DNA of 64,000 bases from Rhodopseudomonas palustris (GCF_003591005.1 NZ_QYYD01000017.1:1-64000); one strand, 5' to 3'. Shown: positions 1-9,921, numbered from the stretch's first letter. Notes: generated from the letters alone by a model not told the origin. Program-made: numbers and translations.

Positions 1-10
1 TCACAACCGT

Positions 11-60
11 TGAGTCCTCATTGTGAGAGCTCGGCCGTAAATGCGCCCTTAAAATCAGGC
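11..60. repeat. Dispersed repeat, copy 1
   Basis: This 50-bp stretch, starting TGAGTCCTCAT and containing AAATGCGCCCTT, recurs in the same orientation at 9766-9818 with only a few mismatches. It lies in non-coding DNA before gcrA. The rest of 61-164 holds C- and G-runs (CCCCCCGGG twice) and no supported gene. Confidence 0.6.
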
Positions 61-164
61 ACTTTCCTATCCCCCCGGGCTGGCCCCCCCGGGTGGGGGG
101 GCGATGACAGTCTTTGAGCGAGGCGCCGAGCGCCAACGTTATTTATGTAGCGCCGATGTCAGCG

Positions 165-302
165 CCCTCTCCCCTCGTGGGAGAGGGCAGCCCTCGGCGC
201 TTGCCATGCATGCGGCCGGGTGAGGGGGCGGCGCATCGCTCCTGGCGACCCCTCACCCGCCCTCGCTGCGCTCGGGCACCCTCTCCCACAAGGGGAGAGG
301 GA
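165..302. repeat. Composite palindromic repeat, CTCTCCC family
   Basis: Hairpin arms CCCTCTCCCC/GGGAGAGGG occur at both ends (165-187 and 279-301). Complementary GGTGAGGGG and CCCCTCACC segments lie between them, so the whole block can fold on itself. Related blocks occur at 55495-55545, 58337-58600 and 63479-63543. It is an intergenic REP-like element; 303-448 shows no gene. Confidence 0.65.
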
Positions 303-448
303 AGAGGATCTTGACGGTTGTGAGAAGTAACTGGCGCTCTGGACTACTGGGTCGCCCGCCTGCGCGGGCGGTGACAGCCTCGCCGGTGGCGCAGCGGTGC
401 GCTGCGCGAGCGGTGTTTGCCTGCAGCTTTGTGCAGGCGTCGTTTCGT

Positions 449-958
449 CTAACGCGTCGGCTTCGGCTGGGCGCGGCGGCGGTCGCCGACGGGCTGGTAG
501 GCGATGCGCGAGTGGTGGGCGCAGTAGGGCAGGCCGGGCAGCGACTTGCCGCCGCAGAAGAAGAATTCCGGATTGCTCGGGTCGCCGATCGGCCAATGGC
601 AGGTCGCCTCGTTGAGTTCCAGCAGCGACAGCCGCTGGTTCATCGGCACGACGTTGTCGTAGGTCACCGGATCGGGCTCGGCCTCGACCTCGAACACGTG
701 TGCCAGCGCGGTGTTGCCGCGCGCCACTGGCCTCGTCACCCGCATCATATGCTGGGCCGGGCGCGCCTTGCGCTGCCGCGGCGCCGCCGAGGACGGGCTC
801 TTGGCCCGGCCCGACAGGCCGAGACGGTGGACCTTGCCGATCACGGCGTTACGCGTCACGTTGCCGAGCTCTGCGGCAATTTGACTCGCCGATAGCCCGC
901 CTTCCCATAATTTCTTCAACTGCTCGACGCGCTCGTCCGTCCAGGTCAATGCCGTCAT
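449..958 (-). CDS. gcrA: GcrA family cell-cycle regulator
   Basis: A 169-residue protein that matches GcrA along its length. The N-terminal helix-turn-helix (residues 5-50) begins LTWTDERVEQLKKLW and includes RNAVIGKVHRLGL. After a variable basic linker comes the conserved C-terminal block with CHWPIGDPSNPEFFFCGG and GLPYCAHH. In Caulobacter GcrA binds sigma70 RNA polymerase and activates promoters carrying methylated GANTC sites. The start is supported by an AGGAAGGGA ribosome binding site just upstream. It is divergent from argDF, an arrangement known in related Rhizobiales. Identification is secure; the regulon in this organism is inferred. Confidence 0.93.
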   Translation of the reverse strand: MTALTWTDERVEQLKKLWEGGLSASQIAAELGNVTRNAVIGKVHRLGLSGRAKSPSSAAPRQRKARPAQHMMRVTRPVARGNTALAHVFEVEAEPDPVTYDNVVPMNQRLSLLELNEATCHWPIGDPSNPEFFFCGGKSLPGLPYCAHHSRIAYQPVGDRRRAQPKPTR

Positions 959-1054
959 CGTTCTATCCCTTCCTGCCGCGAAGCGCTGATCCAGCGCGGA
1001 ACCGCGGCTGCGAGGTCGTCCAAATGTCTTGCCGGCAGAATCCCTTAGCCCTCG

Positions 1055-1075
1055 CCGGACAGCCTTGCTGTCCGG
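1055..1075 (-). other. Perfect 9-bp hairpin upstream of gcrA
   Basis: CCGGACAGC and GCTGTCCGG flank a 3-nt loop about 100 bp before gcrA. No T-run follows, so it is not an obvious terminator. The 959-1278 spacer also contains GANTC sites at 1166 and 1216, the CcrM methylation motif that GcrA reads in Caulobacter, but GANTC is too short for this to be more than suggestive. Confidence 0.4.
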
Positions 1076-1278
1076 ACGAATCGCACTCGCCGAGAGCTCA
1101 AGAAAGGATTACCAAACCGTGCACGAGATGTCGTACCCGACAAAGAAAACGCTACAATATGCCGTGACTCACGCGCAAGCGTCCGACCTGGTGCGTCCAC
1201 ACCTTCTCGTCGACTGAGTCATAACCGTCACAGCGGCAATGCTGAGGCGGCCCCGCCAAATGTCGTTCCAAGCCCCGG

Positions 1279-1306
1279 TTGACAGTGACTTCAGCGCACT
1301 TAGAAT
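1279..1306 (+). promoter_or_regulatory. Sigma70-type promoter for argDF
   Basis: TTGACA at 1279-1284 and TAGAAT at 1301-1306 are separated by 16 bp, close to the housekeeping consensus. The transcript would start near 1313 and leave a leader of about 100 nt before argD. Confidence 0.6.
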
Positions 1307-1313
1307 GTCCGTA

Positions 1314-1337
1314 CGTGCCGCCTGGAAAGGCGGCACG
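1314..1337 (+). promoter_or_regulatory. Leader hairpin at the predicted argDF transcript 5' end
   Basis: CGTGCCGCC, loop TGGAAA and GGCGGCACG form a perfect 9-bp stem directly after the predicted start site, followed by TTTCGTTT. It could stabilise the 5' end or act as an attenuator-like pause. No leader ORF with arginine codons was seen. Confidence 0.5.
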
Positions 1338-1416
1338 TTTCGTTTCCGGGGTACGTCAGGCCCGACCGCGCTGATCGCGGTCCGGCCGGCGGCCCGCTTT
1401 TCCGATCGGATCGGCC

Positions 1417-2627
1417 ATGTCGAGCGCAGCTTCTACGTCCCATCTTCTGCCGGTATTCGCCAGGGCGGATGTCGCCTTCGAGCGCGGCGAGGGCGTCTGG
1501 CTGCACGGGACCGACGGCGAGCGCTACCTCGATTTCACAAGCGGCGTCGCGGTCAATTCGCTCGGCCATTGCCATCCGCATCTGGTCGAGGCGCTGCAGC
1601 AGCAGGCCACCCGGCTGTGGCACATGTCGAACTTGTTCAAGAGCCCGGACGGCGAGCGGCTCGCCGCGCGGCTGTGCGAGCAGAGCTTCGCCGACTACGT
1701 GTTCTTCGCCAATTCGGGCGCGGAGGCGATGGAGTGCGCGCTGAAGATGGCGCGGCACTATCACTTCGCGAAAGGCCATCCGGAGCGCACCCGGATCATC
1801 ACCTTCGAGGGCGCCTTCCACGGCCGCACCCTCGGCACGCTCGCCGCGACCGGCTCGGCCAAATATCTCGAGGGCTATGGCGAGCCGCTCAGCGGCTTCG
1901 ACCAACTGCCGCTCGGCGACATCGAGGCGGTCAAGAAGGCGATCGGCCCGACCACCGCGGCGATCCTGATCGAGCCGCTGCAGGGCGAGGGCGGCGTGCG
2001 CTCGCCCGAGACCGCGTTCTTCCGCGCTCTGCGTGAGCTGTGCGACAGCAACGGCCTGCTGCTGATCTTCGACGAAGTGCAGACCGGCATGGGCCGCACC
2101 GGCGAGCTGTTCGCTTATAAGCGGATCGGCGTCACGCCGGATCTGATGTCGCTCGCCAAGGCGCTCGGCGGCGGCTTCCCGATCGGGGCGTGCCTCGCGA
2201 CCGCCGAGGCCGCCTCCGGCATGGCGCCGGGCTCGCACGGCTCGACCTTCGGCGGCAATCCGCTGGCGGTGGCCGCGGCCAATGCGGTGCTCGACGTGAT
2301 GCTGAAGCCGGGCTTCTTCGACCATGTGAAGAAGATCTCGCTGCTGCTGAAACAGAAGCTCGCCGGCATCGTCGATCGATATCCGCAGGTGCTGAGCGAA
2401 GTCCGCGGCGAGGGGCTGCTGATCGGCGTCAAGGCCGTGGTGCCGTCGACCGATCTGGTCGCCGCCTTGCGCGATCAGAACCTGCTCACCGTCGGCGCCG
2501 GCGACAACGTCGTCCGGTTGCTGCCGCCGCTGATCGTCAGCGAGGCCGAGATCGAAGAAGCGGTGACGCGGCTGGAGCGCGCCTGCGTGGTGCTCACAGG
2601 CCAGGCGGCGCAGCGGGAGGCGGTGTG

Positions 2628-2628
<1 letters not shown>
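1417..2628 (+). CDS. argD: Acetylornithine aminotransferase
   Basis: A 403-residue PLP-dependent class III aminotransferase that converts N-acetylglutamate semialdehyde to N-acetylornithine in arginine synthesis, and may act on succinyl-diaminopimelate as other ArgD enzymes do. Visible motifs are the phosphate-binding NSGAEA near residue 100, the [12 protein letters not shown] block near 218-229 with the PLP-contacting Asp, and the Schiff-base lysine near 248 in [11 protein letters not shown]. Length is normal for the family. The stop overlaps the argF start in TGATG, so the two genes are translationally coupled. A promoter and hairpin lie upstream at 1279-1337. Confidence 0.95.
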
Positions 2629-3566
<938 letters not shown>

Positions 3567-3664
3567 TTACTGTCTGACATGCGAGCAAAGCGGCCGCGGC
3601 TCCGATCCCAACCGGGGGAGGCGACCGCACAGACCCCTATTGTTCGCATGCTGAATCCAAAACT

Positions 3665-3783
3665 CGTCGTCCCCGCGCAGGCGGGGACCCATATCCCCTG
3701 GCCTTTCAAGCGAAGAATGGCGTCTGCCTCGCTTCAACCGAGATACTGCGGGGTATGGGTCCCCGCCTGCGCGGGGACGACAT
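3665..3783. repeat. Paired inverted repeat in the argF-hslO spacer
   Basis: Two GTCCCCGC...GCGGGGAC hairpins (centred near 3679 and 3770) also pair with each other through CCCATA/TATGGG. The 3567-3947 spacer holds this palindromic element and no supported gene; short frames there are by-products of the repeat. Confidence 0.65.
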
Positions 3784-3947
3784 GGGGATAGGCAGCGCCA
3801 GATCGCCGCTTCAGATGTCACGAGAGCCTGGATGCGTTTGCTCACCGCAAGGGGGAGGGAGACGAAAGCCTGCTCCGCGCATCGCTGCCATTCCGCACCG
3901 CCATCCAGCCCTTTCGCTCTTCGCCCTCCGCCCCCAGATAAGCGCCC

Positions 3948-4961
3948 ATGACCTCACAGACCCCTGATCCCCATACCCCCGAAATGCCCCCCGTCCGTGC
4001 GCCGTCGGCCGTTCCGATCGACGACAGCGTGCTGCCGTTCGAGGTCGGCGCGCTCGATCTGCGTGGCCGGCTGACGCGGCTGGGGCCGTCGCTCGACGAA
4101 CTGCTCGAAAAGCACGCCTATCCGACGCCGGTCGGCAAGCTGCTCGGCGAAGCCGTGGTGCTGGCGACGCTGCTCGGCTCGGCGCTCAAATTCGAGGGCC
4201 GCTTCATCCTGCAGACCCAGACCGACGGTCCGGTGTCACTGCTGATCGTCGACTTCCAGGCGCCCGACCGGCTGCGCGCCTATGCGCGGTTCGACGAGAG
4301 CCGGCTGGAGCCGGGGCTGAGCTCCGGCGCGCTGCTCGGCAAGGGCCATTTGGCGATGACCATCGACCAGGGCCCGGACATGAGCCGCTACCAGGGCCTG
4401 GTCGCGCTCGATGGCGGCGGGCTGGAAGAAGCCGCGCACGAATACTTTCTGCGCTCCGAGCAGATCCCCACCAAGGTGCGGCTGGCGGTCGGCGAGGAAT
4501 GGCGCGGCGGCGAAGGCGGCCGGCATCATTGGCGCGCCGGCGGCATGCTGCTGCAGTTTCTGCCGAAGGCGCCGGAGCGCGCGCGCCAGCCCGATCTGCA
4601 TCCCGGCGACGCGCCCGAGGGCGCCGAAGTTCACGCCGTCACCGAGGACGACGCCTGGGTCGAAGGCCAGTCGCTGATCGGCACGGTCGAGGACATCGAG
4701 CTGATCGATCCGGACCTGTCCGGCGAGCGGCTGCTGTATCGGCTGTTCCACGAGCGCGGCGTCCGCGTGTTCTCGTCGCTGCCGCTGCGCGCGCAATGCT
4801 CCTGCTCGCGCGAGGCGGTGTCCGGCATGCTGTCCCGCTTCTCCCCGCAGGACCGCGCCGACATGGTCAAGGACGACAAGGTCGTGGTGACCTGCGAGTT
4901 CTGCAGTTCGGTATATGAATTTACGCCGGAAGAGGCGGGGGTGGAGCCCTCGGACTCGTAG
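3948..4961 (+). CDS. hslO: Hsp33 redox-regulated chaperone
   Basis: A 337-residue cytosolic holdase chaperone activated by oxidative unfolding. The N-terminal Hsp33 domain carries the family pattern PTPVGKLLGEA...LLGSALKFEGR. The C-terminal zinc-redox centre is intact: a CSC pair in QCSCSREAV and CEFC about 30 residues later. There is an acidic and proline-rich extension of about 25 residues at the N-terminus. The gene follows argF with its own spacer, so it is probably a separate unit although the argD-argF-hslO-apaG order looks conserved. Confidence 0.93.
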   Translation: MTSQTPDPHTPEMPPVRAPSAVPIDDSVLPFEVGALDLRGRLTRLGPSLDELLEKHAYPTPVGKLLGEAVVLATLLGSALKFEGRFILQTQTDGPVSLLIVDFQAPDRLRAYARFDESRLEPGLSSGALLGKGHLAMTIDQGPDMSRYQGLVALDGGGLEEAAHEYFLRSEQIPTKVRLAVGEEWRGGEGGRHHWRAGGMLLQFLPKAPERARQPDLHPGDAPEGAEVHAVTEDDAWVEGQSLIGTVEDIELIDPDLSGERLLYRLFHERGVRVFSSLPLRAQCSCSREAVSGMLSRFSPQDRADMVKDDKVVVTCEFCSSVYEFTPEEAGVEPSDS

Positions 4962-5049
4962 GGCAGGTTGGCGGCGAAGCGCGTAACCCACCGACATCTC
5001 TCGCCGCGACGATGGTGGGTTACGGCGCTGCGCGCCTAACCCACCCTAC
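4957..5049. repeat. GTGGGTTA-type inverted repeat
   Basis: The hslO-apaG spacer folds into a long imperfect hairpin. GTAGGG...GCGTAACCCACC is followed by GGTGGGTTACGGCG...AACCCACCCTAC. Because it sits between convergent genes it may also act as a bidirectional transcription end. Confidence 0.55.
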
Positions 5050-5066
5050 AGTTCAACGGCTCTGTC

Positions 5067-5459
5067 TCAATTCAACGTCCGCTTGCCTTCCGGGCTGTCC
5101 AGCGAGAACGCCGGGACGTCGATTTCGAACCGTTCGCCGGTTTCGCTTTCCATCTGGTAGCGGCCGGCCATGAAGCCGGAGGCGGTGGGGAGGGGGACGC
5201 CGCTGGTGTATTCGAAGCGCTCGCCGGGCGCGAGCACCGGCTGCTCGCCGACCACGCCTTCGCCGCGCACTTCCTGGGTACGGCCGGAGGCGTCGGTGAT
5301 CACCCAATGCCGGGTGCGCAGCTGCACGGTCTCGTCGCCCGAATTGGTGATCACCACGGTGTAGGACCAGAAGAACTGTCGGTTCTCGGCCGAAGACCGC
5401 TCCGGCAGGTAGTTCGGCTCGACGGTCACCTCGATCTGGCGGGTTATGGCGCGGTACAT
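5067..5459 (-). CDS. apaG: ApaG domain protein
   Basis: A 130-residue single-domain protein of the ApaG/F-box-associated fold. It starts [15 protein letters not shown] and has the family blocks [38 protein letters not shown] and GFMAGRYQM. ApaG has been linked to cobalt and magnesium efflux and to diadenosine tetraphosphate levels, but its biochemical role is unsettled. An upstream in-frame ATG at 5504 would add 15 non-family residues, so the internal start is preferred although its ribosome binding site is weak. It is convergent with hslO. Confidence 0.9.
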   Translation of the reverse strand: MYRAITRQIEVTVEPNYLPERSSAENRQFFWSYTVVITNSGDETVQLRTRHWVITDASGRTQEVRGEGVVGEQPVLAPGERFEYTSGVPLPTASGFMAGRYQMESETGERFEIDVPAFSLDSPEGKRTLN

Positions 5460-5708
5460 CAGGCTCGATCCAGCTTGCAACGCGATCATATCGCAAAATC
5501 CCAATCTGAAACCAGCGGCTCGGAACGATTTTCAGTCTACGGCGCAGGCGAGCCGCGGTTTCAACATAGTTGCGGCCTAGTTCCGCGGCGACGCCGGGTC
5601 GCACCGACAATGCGCCTCAAACCGAGCATTGTCGAAGGGATCCGCAGGCGCCGGTGGTTGCGAAGTGAGCAAACCCGCCGCCGCCTGATCTGCCGTCACA
5701 CCGTCTCG

Positions 5709-5726
5709 CCTGCCGCTTGGCAGGCT
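5709..5726 (+). other. Hairpin before opgC
   Basis: GCCTGCC, loop GCTT and GGCAGGC form a perfect 7-bp stem about 50 bp before opgC. The 5460-5775 spacer between divergent apaG and opgC otherwise shows no gene or clear promoter. Confidence 0.35.
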
Positions 5727-5775
5727 GGTATATCAGCGCCAAAAGGGGCGCGGCGCTGCGCCTGCCTGGAGCACC

Positions 5776-7041
5776 ATGACTCCCGCCTCATCCGTCGCCG
5801 AACCGGTCGTTGAAGCGTCGCCCGTGGTCCTCGAGCCGCAGACCGAAGTCGCGCCGCCACCTGCGGCACCGCCCAAGCCCGCGCCGCGCAAGCCGGCGCC
5901 GAAGCGCGAACTGCGGCTCGACCTGTTCCGCGGCCTCGCGCTGTGGCTGATCTTCATCGATCACCTGCCGGCCAACGTGCTGACCTGGCTGACGATCCGC
6001 AACTACGGCTTTTCCGACGCAACCGAGATCTTCATCTTCATCTCCGGCTACACCGCAGCCTTCGTGTACGGCCGGGCGATGCGCGACCAGGGTTTTGTGG
6101 TGGCGTCGGCCCGGATCATGAAGCGGGTCTGGCAGATCTACGTCGCCCACGTGTTCCTGTTCACGATCTTCCTGGCGGAGATCTCCTACGTCGCCACCAG
6201 CTTCCAGAACCCGCTCTATACCGAGGAAATGGGCATTCTGGACTTCCTCAAGCAGCCCGACGTCACCATCGTGCAGGCGCTGCTGCTGCGGTTCCGTCCG
6301 GTCAATATGGACGTGCTGCCGCTGTACATCGTGCTGATGTTCTTCCTGCCGGCGATCCTGTGGATCACCCGGCGCTCGCCCGACATCGCGCTGGCGCTGG
6401 CGACCGCGCTGTACGCCGCGACCTGGCAGTTCGACCTGCATCTCACCGCCTATCCGAGCGGCGTGTGGGCGTTCAATCCCTACGCATGGCAGCTGCTGTT
6501 CGTGTTCGGCGTCTGGTGCGCGATGGGCGGGGCACAGCGCCTGGCGCGGGTGCTGGCGTCGCCGATCACCCTGTGGGTGTCGGCGGCCTATCTGCTGGCG
6601 GCGTTCTTCGTCACCCTGACCTGGCATATGCCGCAGCTGTTCCACACCCTGCCGAAATGGCTCGAGCAGTGGATGTACCCGATCGACAAGCCGAACCTGG
6701 ACGTGCTGCGGTTTGCGCACTTCCTGGCGCTGGCAGCCATCACGGTGCGGTTCCTGCATCGAGATTGGCGTGGGCTCAACTCGATCTGGCTGCGGCCGCT
6801 GATCCTGTGCGGCCAGCACTCGCTGGAGATCTTCTGTATCGGCATCTTCCTCGCCTTCGCCGGCTACTTCGTGCTGGCCGAGATTTCGGGCGGTGCCGTC
6901 ATGCATTTCTTTGTCAGCCTGACCGGGGTGGTTATCATGTCCGCCGCAGCGTGGCTTTTTTCGTGGTACAAGAATGAGGTGGCCAAAGGTGGAACCCCGA
7001 AGGGAAGCCCTGATGCCGACCTCGCGGGAGGCGATGCATGA
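5776..7041 (+). CDS. opgC: OpgC family O-succinyltransferase (osmoregulated periplasmic glucans)
   Basis: A 421-residue polytopic inner-membrane protein. After a proline-alanine-rich cytoplasmic head (1-40) comes RELRLDLFRGLALWLIFIDH, the acyltransferase-family opening, with the conserved Arg and His pair. About ten hydrophobic segments follow. OpgC-type proteins succinylate the periplasmic glucans made by OpgG/OpgH. The start has GGAG in front. The stop overlaps the next start (ATGATGG), so it is co-transcribed with two predicted periplasmic SGNH-fold proteins. Family assignment is firm; the glucan substrate is inferred. Confidence 0.85.
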   Translation: MTPASSVAEPVVEASPVVLEPQTEVAPPPAAPPKPAPRKPAPKRELRLDLFRGLALWLIFIDHLPANVLTWLTIRNYGFSDATEIFIFISGYTAAFVYGRAMRDQGFVVASARIMKRVWQIYVAHVFLFTIFLAEISYVATSFQNPLYTEEMGILDFLKQPDVTIVQALLLRFRPVNMDVLPLYIVLMFFLPAILWITRRSPDIALALATALYAATWQFDLHLTAYPSGVWAFNPYAWQLLFVFGVWCAMGGAQRLARVLASPITLWVSAAYLLAAFFVTLTWHMPQLFHTLPKWLEQWMYPIDKPNLDVLRFAHFLALAAITVRFLHRDWRGLNSIWLRPLILCGQHSLEIFCIGIFLAFAGYFVLAEISGGAVMHFFVSLTGVVIMSAAAWLFSWYKNEVAKGGTPKGSPDADLAGGDA

Positions 7042-7823
7042 TGGCCAGAACGGCCAGCCCTAAACGACTGCGTGCGCTGGTGCTGAGCTTGGGTCTGGCG
7101 CTGGCCGGCGGGCCGGCGATCGCTGCGCCTGAGGTCGCGTCAGCCGGCTGCGAGGCGCCGGCCTATCTGCTTGCCACCGATCTGACGATCGGCCGGGTGG
7201 TGTCGGGGCTGAGAAACGACCGCAAGCTCGATATTCTGGTGATCGGCAGCCGCTCTTCCAGCATCAGCTCGGCCGAGAGTACGGCCTATCCGGCACGGCT
7301 GCAGACGCTATTGCGCGACAAGCTCCCGGGGATCGCCGTCAACGTCTCGCTCGAAATGCGGATGAAGCGCACGGCCGCGGAGGTCGCCTCGGGAATCGGT
7401 CAGCTCGTCACCGAGCGCAAGCCGTCGCTGGTGATCTGGCAGACCGGCACTTACGATGCGATCCGCTCGATCGATCCGGAAGACTTTCGCAACGCGCTCA
7501 GCGAGGGCATCGAAGCCTCGCAGAAGGCCGGCGCCGACGTCATTCTGATGAATCTGCAATACAGTCCGCGCACCGAGACCATGATCAACCCCACGCCCTA
7601 TTTGGACAACATGCGGGTGGTGGCGCAGGAGCACGACGTGCCGCTGTTCGACCGCTTCGCGTTGATGCGGCATTGGAACGAGACCGGCGAGTTCGACCTG
7701 TTCAGTCCATCGCCGGGGATCGATCTGGCGATGCGGGTGCACGGCTGCCTGGCGCGGGCGCTCTCGACTTTCGTGCTCGATGCGACGCATATCAACCCGT
7801 CGGAGCTGAGGACGCTGCGTTAA
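7038..7823 (+). CDS. SGNH-hydrolase-fold secreted protein
   Basis: A 261-residue protein with a cleavable signal peptide (about 1-29, ending AIAAPE). Its core resembles an SGNH hydrolase: DILVIGSRSSS (block I with the candidate serine), VIWQTGTYDA (block III) and DATHINPSEL (Asp-x-x-His). Block II is poor compared with the downstream paralogue, so catalysis is less certain here. It starts within the opgC stop and ends one base before the next gene. The context suggests a role in adding or removing acyl groups on periplasmic glucans; that is inference. Confidence 0.7.
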   Translation: MMARTASPKRLRALVLSLGLALAGGPAIAAPEVASAGCEAPAYLLATDLTIGRVVSGLRNDRKLDILVIGSRSSSISSAESTAYPARLQTLLRDKLPGIAVNVSLEMRMKRTAAEVASGIGQLVTERKPSLVIWQTGTYDAIRSIDPEDFRNALSEGIEASQKAGADVILMNLQYSPRTETMINPTPYLDNMRVVAQEHDVPLFDRFALMRHWNETGEFDLFSPSPGIDLAMRVHGCLARALSTFVLDATHINPSELRTLR

Positions 7824-7824
7824 G

Positions 7825-8793
7825 ATGAGGAGACGAGTTGGCGTAAAGTCCGCCGCCCTCAGTCTGTGGGCGGCGATGGCGTTCGGTGTTCTGATGTCCG
7901 GTGCCTTCGCGCAGACCGCCCACACCGAGCCTGCGCCGGCCGCGACCGAAACCACGCCAGACCATGCCGCGGAGCCCGCGACGCCCGCCGCTCCGGCTCA
8001 GAAAGGCATCGCCGGTCAGGCGATCGACAAGGTCAAGCAGGCCGCCAAGCAGGCTGGTGACATCCTCACCCGCGTGCCGTGCCTGCCGCCGAAGGGCGCC
8101 AGCAAGTCGATGGGCTCGTTGCCTCATGTCGCCCGCAAGCTGGCCGAAGGCGAGCCGGTGGTGATCGTGGCGTTCGGCTCGTCCTCGACCCAAGGCTACG
8201 GCTCGACCTCGCCCGCCTACAACTATCCCAACCGTCTCGCCCAGCGCCTGCGCCGCCACTATCCGACCGCCGATATCACCGTGATCAATAGCGGCAAGGG
8301 CGGCGAGGACGCGCCCGAGATGATGGCGCGGCTGAAGAGCACGGTGCTCGACGCCAAGCCGGATCTGGTGATCTGGCAGGTCGGCACCAACGCCATCCTG
8401 CGCAACCTCGATCCGACCGAGACCGGCAAGCTGGTCGAGGAGGGCATCGCGGCGATCCAGGCCGCGGGCGCCGACATCGTGCTGGTCGACCCGCAATACG
8501 CGCCGCGCGTCAACGAGCGCGCCGAGAGCGCCGGAAAGATGATCGCCGCGCTCGGCCGGCTCGCCGAACTGCGCCGCGTCGGCATCTTCCCGCGCTTCGA
8601 AGTGATGAAGGAATGGCACGAAAAGCAGGCGCTGCCGTTCGACAGCTTCGTCATCGCCGACGGACTACACATGAACGATTGGGGCTACGCCTGCTTCGCG
8701 CAGCTGCTGGCCGACGACATCATCCGCTCGGTCGGTCAGATCAAGCTCGGCGTCACTGTGCCCGCGGACATCCGGGCCTATCGGCCGATGTGA
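7825..8793 (+). CDS. SGNH/GDSL-type periplasmic esterase-like protein
   Basis: A 322-residue protein with a signal peptide (cleavage after GAFAQ, about residue 30) and an alanine-proline-rich linker to about 90. The SGNH blocks are intact: VAFGSSSTQGYG (block I Ser), NSGKGGED (block II Gly), VIWQVGTNA (block III Asn) and DGLHMND (block V Asp-His). It is paralogous to the preceding gene, sharing the DLVIWQ-GT...NLDP pattern, so the pair probably arose by tandem duplication. It is the third gene of the opgC unit. Likely a periplasmic ester hydrolase or transferase; substrate unknown. Confidence 0.75.
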   Translation: MRRRVGVKSAALSLWAAMAFGVLMSGAFAQTAHTEPAPAATETTPDHAAEPATPAAPAQKGIAGQAIDKVKQAAKQAGDILTRVPCLPPKGASKSMGSLPHVARKLAEGEPVVIVAFGSSSTQGYGSTSPAYNYPNRLAQRLRRHYPTADITVINSGKGGEDAPEMMARLKSTVLDAKPDLVIWQVGTNAILRNLDPTETGKLVEEGIAAIQAAGADIVLVDPQYAPRVNERAESAGKMIAALGRLAELRRVGIFPRFEVMKEWHEKQALPFDSFVIADGLHMNDWGYACFAQLLADDIIRSVGQIKLGVTVPADIRAYRPM

Positions 8794-8808
8794 GGCGAAG
8801 CCTCCGGT

Positions 8809-9456
8809 TCAGCGCACCACCACCCGCGTGCCGGCCGGGACCCGCTCGTACAGATCGACGACGTCCTGATTGAGCATCCGGATGCAGCCCGACGACACCG
8901 CTTCGCCGATCGTCCACGGCTCTGTGGTGCCGTGAATGCGAAACATCGTGTCCTTGCCGTTGCGATACAGATACAGCGCGCGCGGCCCGAGCGGATTGTT
9001 GACGCCGCCCGACATGCCGCCGGCGAGCTTGCCGTAGCGATCCGGCTCGCGCGCGATCATGTTGGCGGTCGGCGCCCAGTTCGGCCACTCGGCCTTGCGC
9101 CCGACCTCGGCGGTGCCGGTGAAAGCCAGTCCGGCTTTGCCGACACCGACGCCGTAGCGCAGCGCCTGACCGTTCTCCAGCACCAGATAGAGGAACCGCT
9201 TGCGCGGTTCGACCACCACGGTGCCGGGCCGCTCGCTTCCCTTGTAGTCGACCACCTGTCGCACATAGGTCGGATTCAGATCAGCGGGATCGATGCCGTC
9301 GATCGGAAATCTCTCGGTGTCGATCGCGGCATAGCGGGCCGCGGCCGCGGGGCTGACCAATGACGGCGATACGCCGATCGGTGATTGGGAGTTGGTGACG
9401 CAGCCGCCGAGGGCGAGCGCGGCGGTCGCGAGAACAAGCAGGACGGGGAGTTGCAT
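8809..9456 (-). CDS. L,D-transpeptidase lipoprotein (YkuD domain)
   Basis: A 215-residue lipoprotein: a hydrophobic signal ending in the lipobox LGGC (Cys near 18), then a YkuD domain from about residue 75. The catalytic motif is HGTTEPWTIGEAVSSGCIRM, with the active-site Cys in SSGC. Such enzymes form 3-3 peptidoglycan cross-links or attach proteins to peptidoglycan. The family member GGVNNPLGPRALYLY block precedes the active site. It is convergent with the SGNH genes, with 15 bp between stops. Substrate specificity cannot be read from sequence. Confidence 0.87.
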   Translation of the reverse strand: MQLPVLLVLATAALALGGCVTNSQSPIGVSPSLVSPAAAARYAAIDTERFPIDGIDPADLNPTYVRQVVDYKGSERPGTVVVEPRKRFLYLVLENGQALRYGVGVGKAGLAFTGTAEVGRKAEWPNWAPTANMIAREPDRYGKLAGGMSGGVNNPLGPRALYLYRNGKDTMFRIHGTTEPWTIGEAVSSGCIRMLNQDVVDLYERVPAGTRVVVR

Positions 9457-9765
9457 GGGGATGATCGAATTCGCTGATTTTGCTTGGTGACGGCTACACC
9501 GGCCATCGCCTTCTGCGCGAGCGCGGCGTCGGCGCGGCCGCGACGTGGTCGGACCATCGCTGCGTCGTCACCGAGGCAGCTCGCAGGTGATAGCATCACC
9601 ACCGGCCGTCGCGACCCTTCGCAACTGCGGCATGTCGACGCCCGTGGGTTCCGTGTGTGCTTTTGTTGTCACGAACTACACGTGCTCAGCTGAGCACTTG
9701 GCCGCCGATCAGGGCTGACGCGGTTCATCGGTTGATCGAAGCGCTCTCGCCCTCTCCACAAGCGC

Positions 9766-9818
9766 TGAGTCCTCATCCTGAGAGCTTGGCCAGAAATGCG
9801 CCCTTTAAATTTGGGCAT
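9766..9818. repeat. Dispersed repeat, copy 2
   Basis: Matches 11-60 (TGAGTCCTCAT...TGAGAGCT-GGCC...AAATGCGCCCTT) in the same orientation. It lies in the 621-bp spacer 9457-10077, which contains repeats but no supported gene. Confidence 0.6.
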
Positions 9819-9831
9819 GTCCGTCTCCACG

Positions 9832-9921
9832 CGTCATGCCCGGCCTTGTGCCGGGCATCCACGCCTTGCGACCGGAAATCCAGTCAAGGCGTGGATGGCC
9901 GGGACAAGCCCGGCCATGACG
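9832..9921. repeat. CGTCATGCCCGG palindromic element
   Basis: CGTCATGCCCGGCCTTGTGC and its complement GGCCGGGACAAGCCCGGCCATGACG bracket the pair CACGCCTTG/CAAGGCGTG, giving a 90-bp near-perfect inverted repeat. The same core recurs at 48790-48820 and 55222-55248. It is a typical intergenic repeat of this bacterial group. Confidence 0.65.

Noticed and set aside
165..302. Possible CRISPR array in repeat-rich spacers
   Set aside because: The repeats are palindromic, irregularly spaced and without unique spacers of constant length. No cas gene is in the window.
1160..1222. GANTC sites upstream of gcrA as a GcrA/CcrM control region
   Set aside because: The 5-bp motif is expected by chance at this frequency and lies more than 200 bp from the start.
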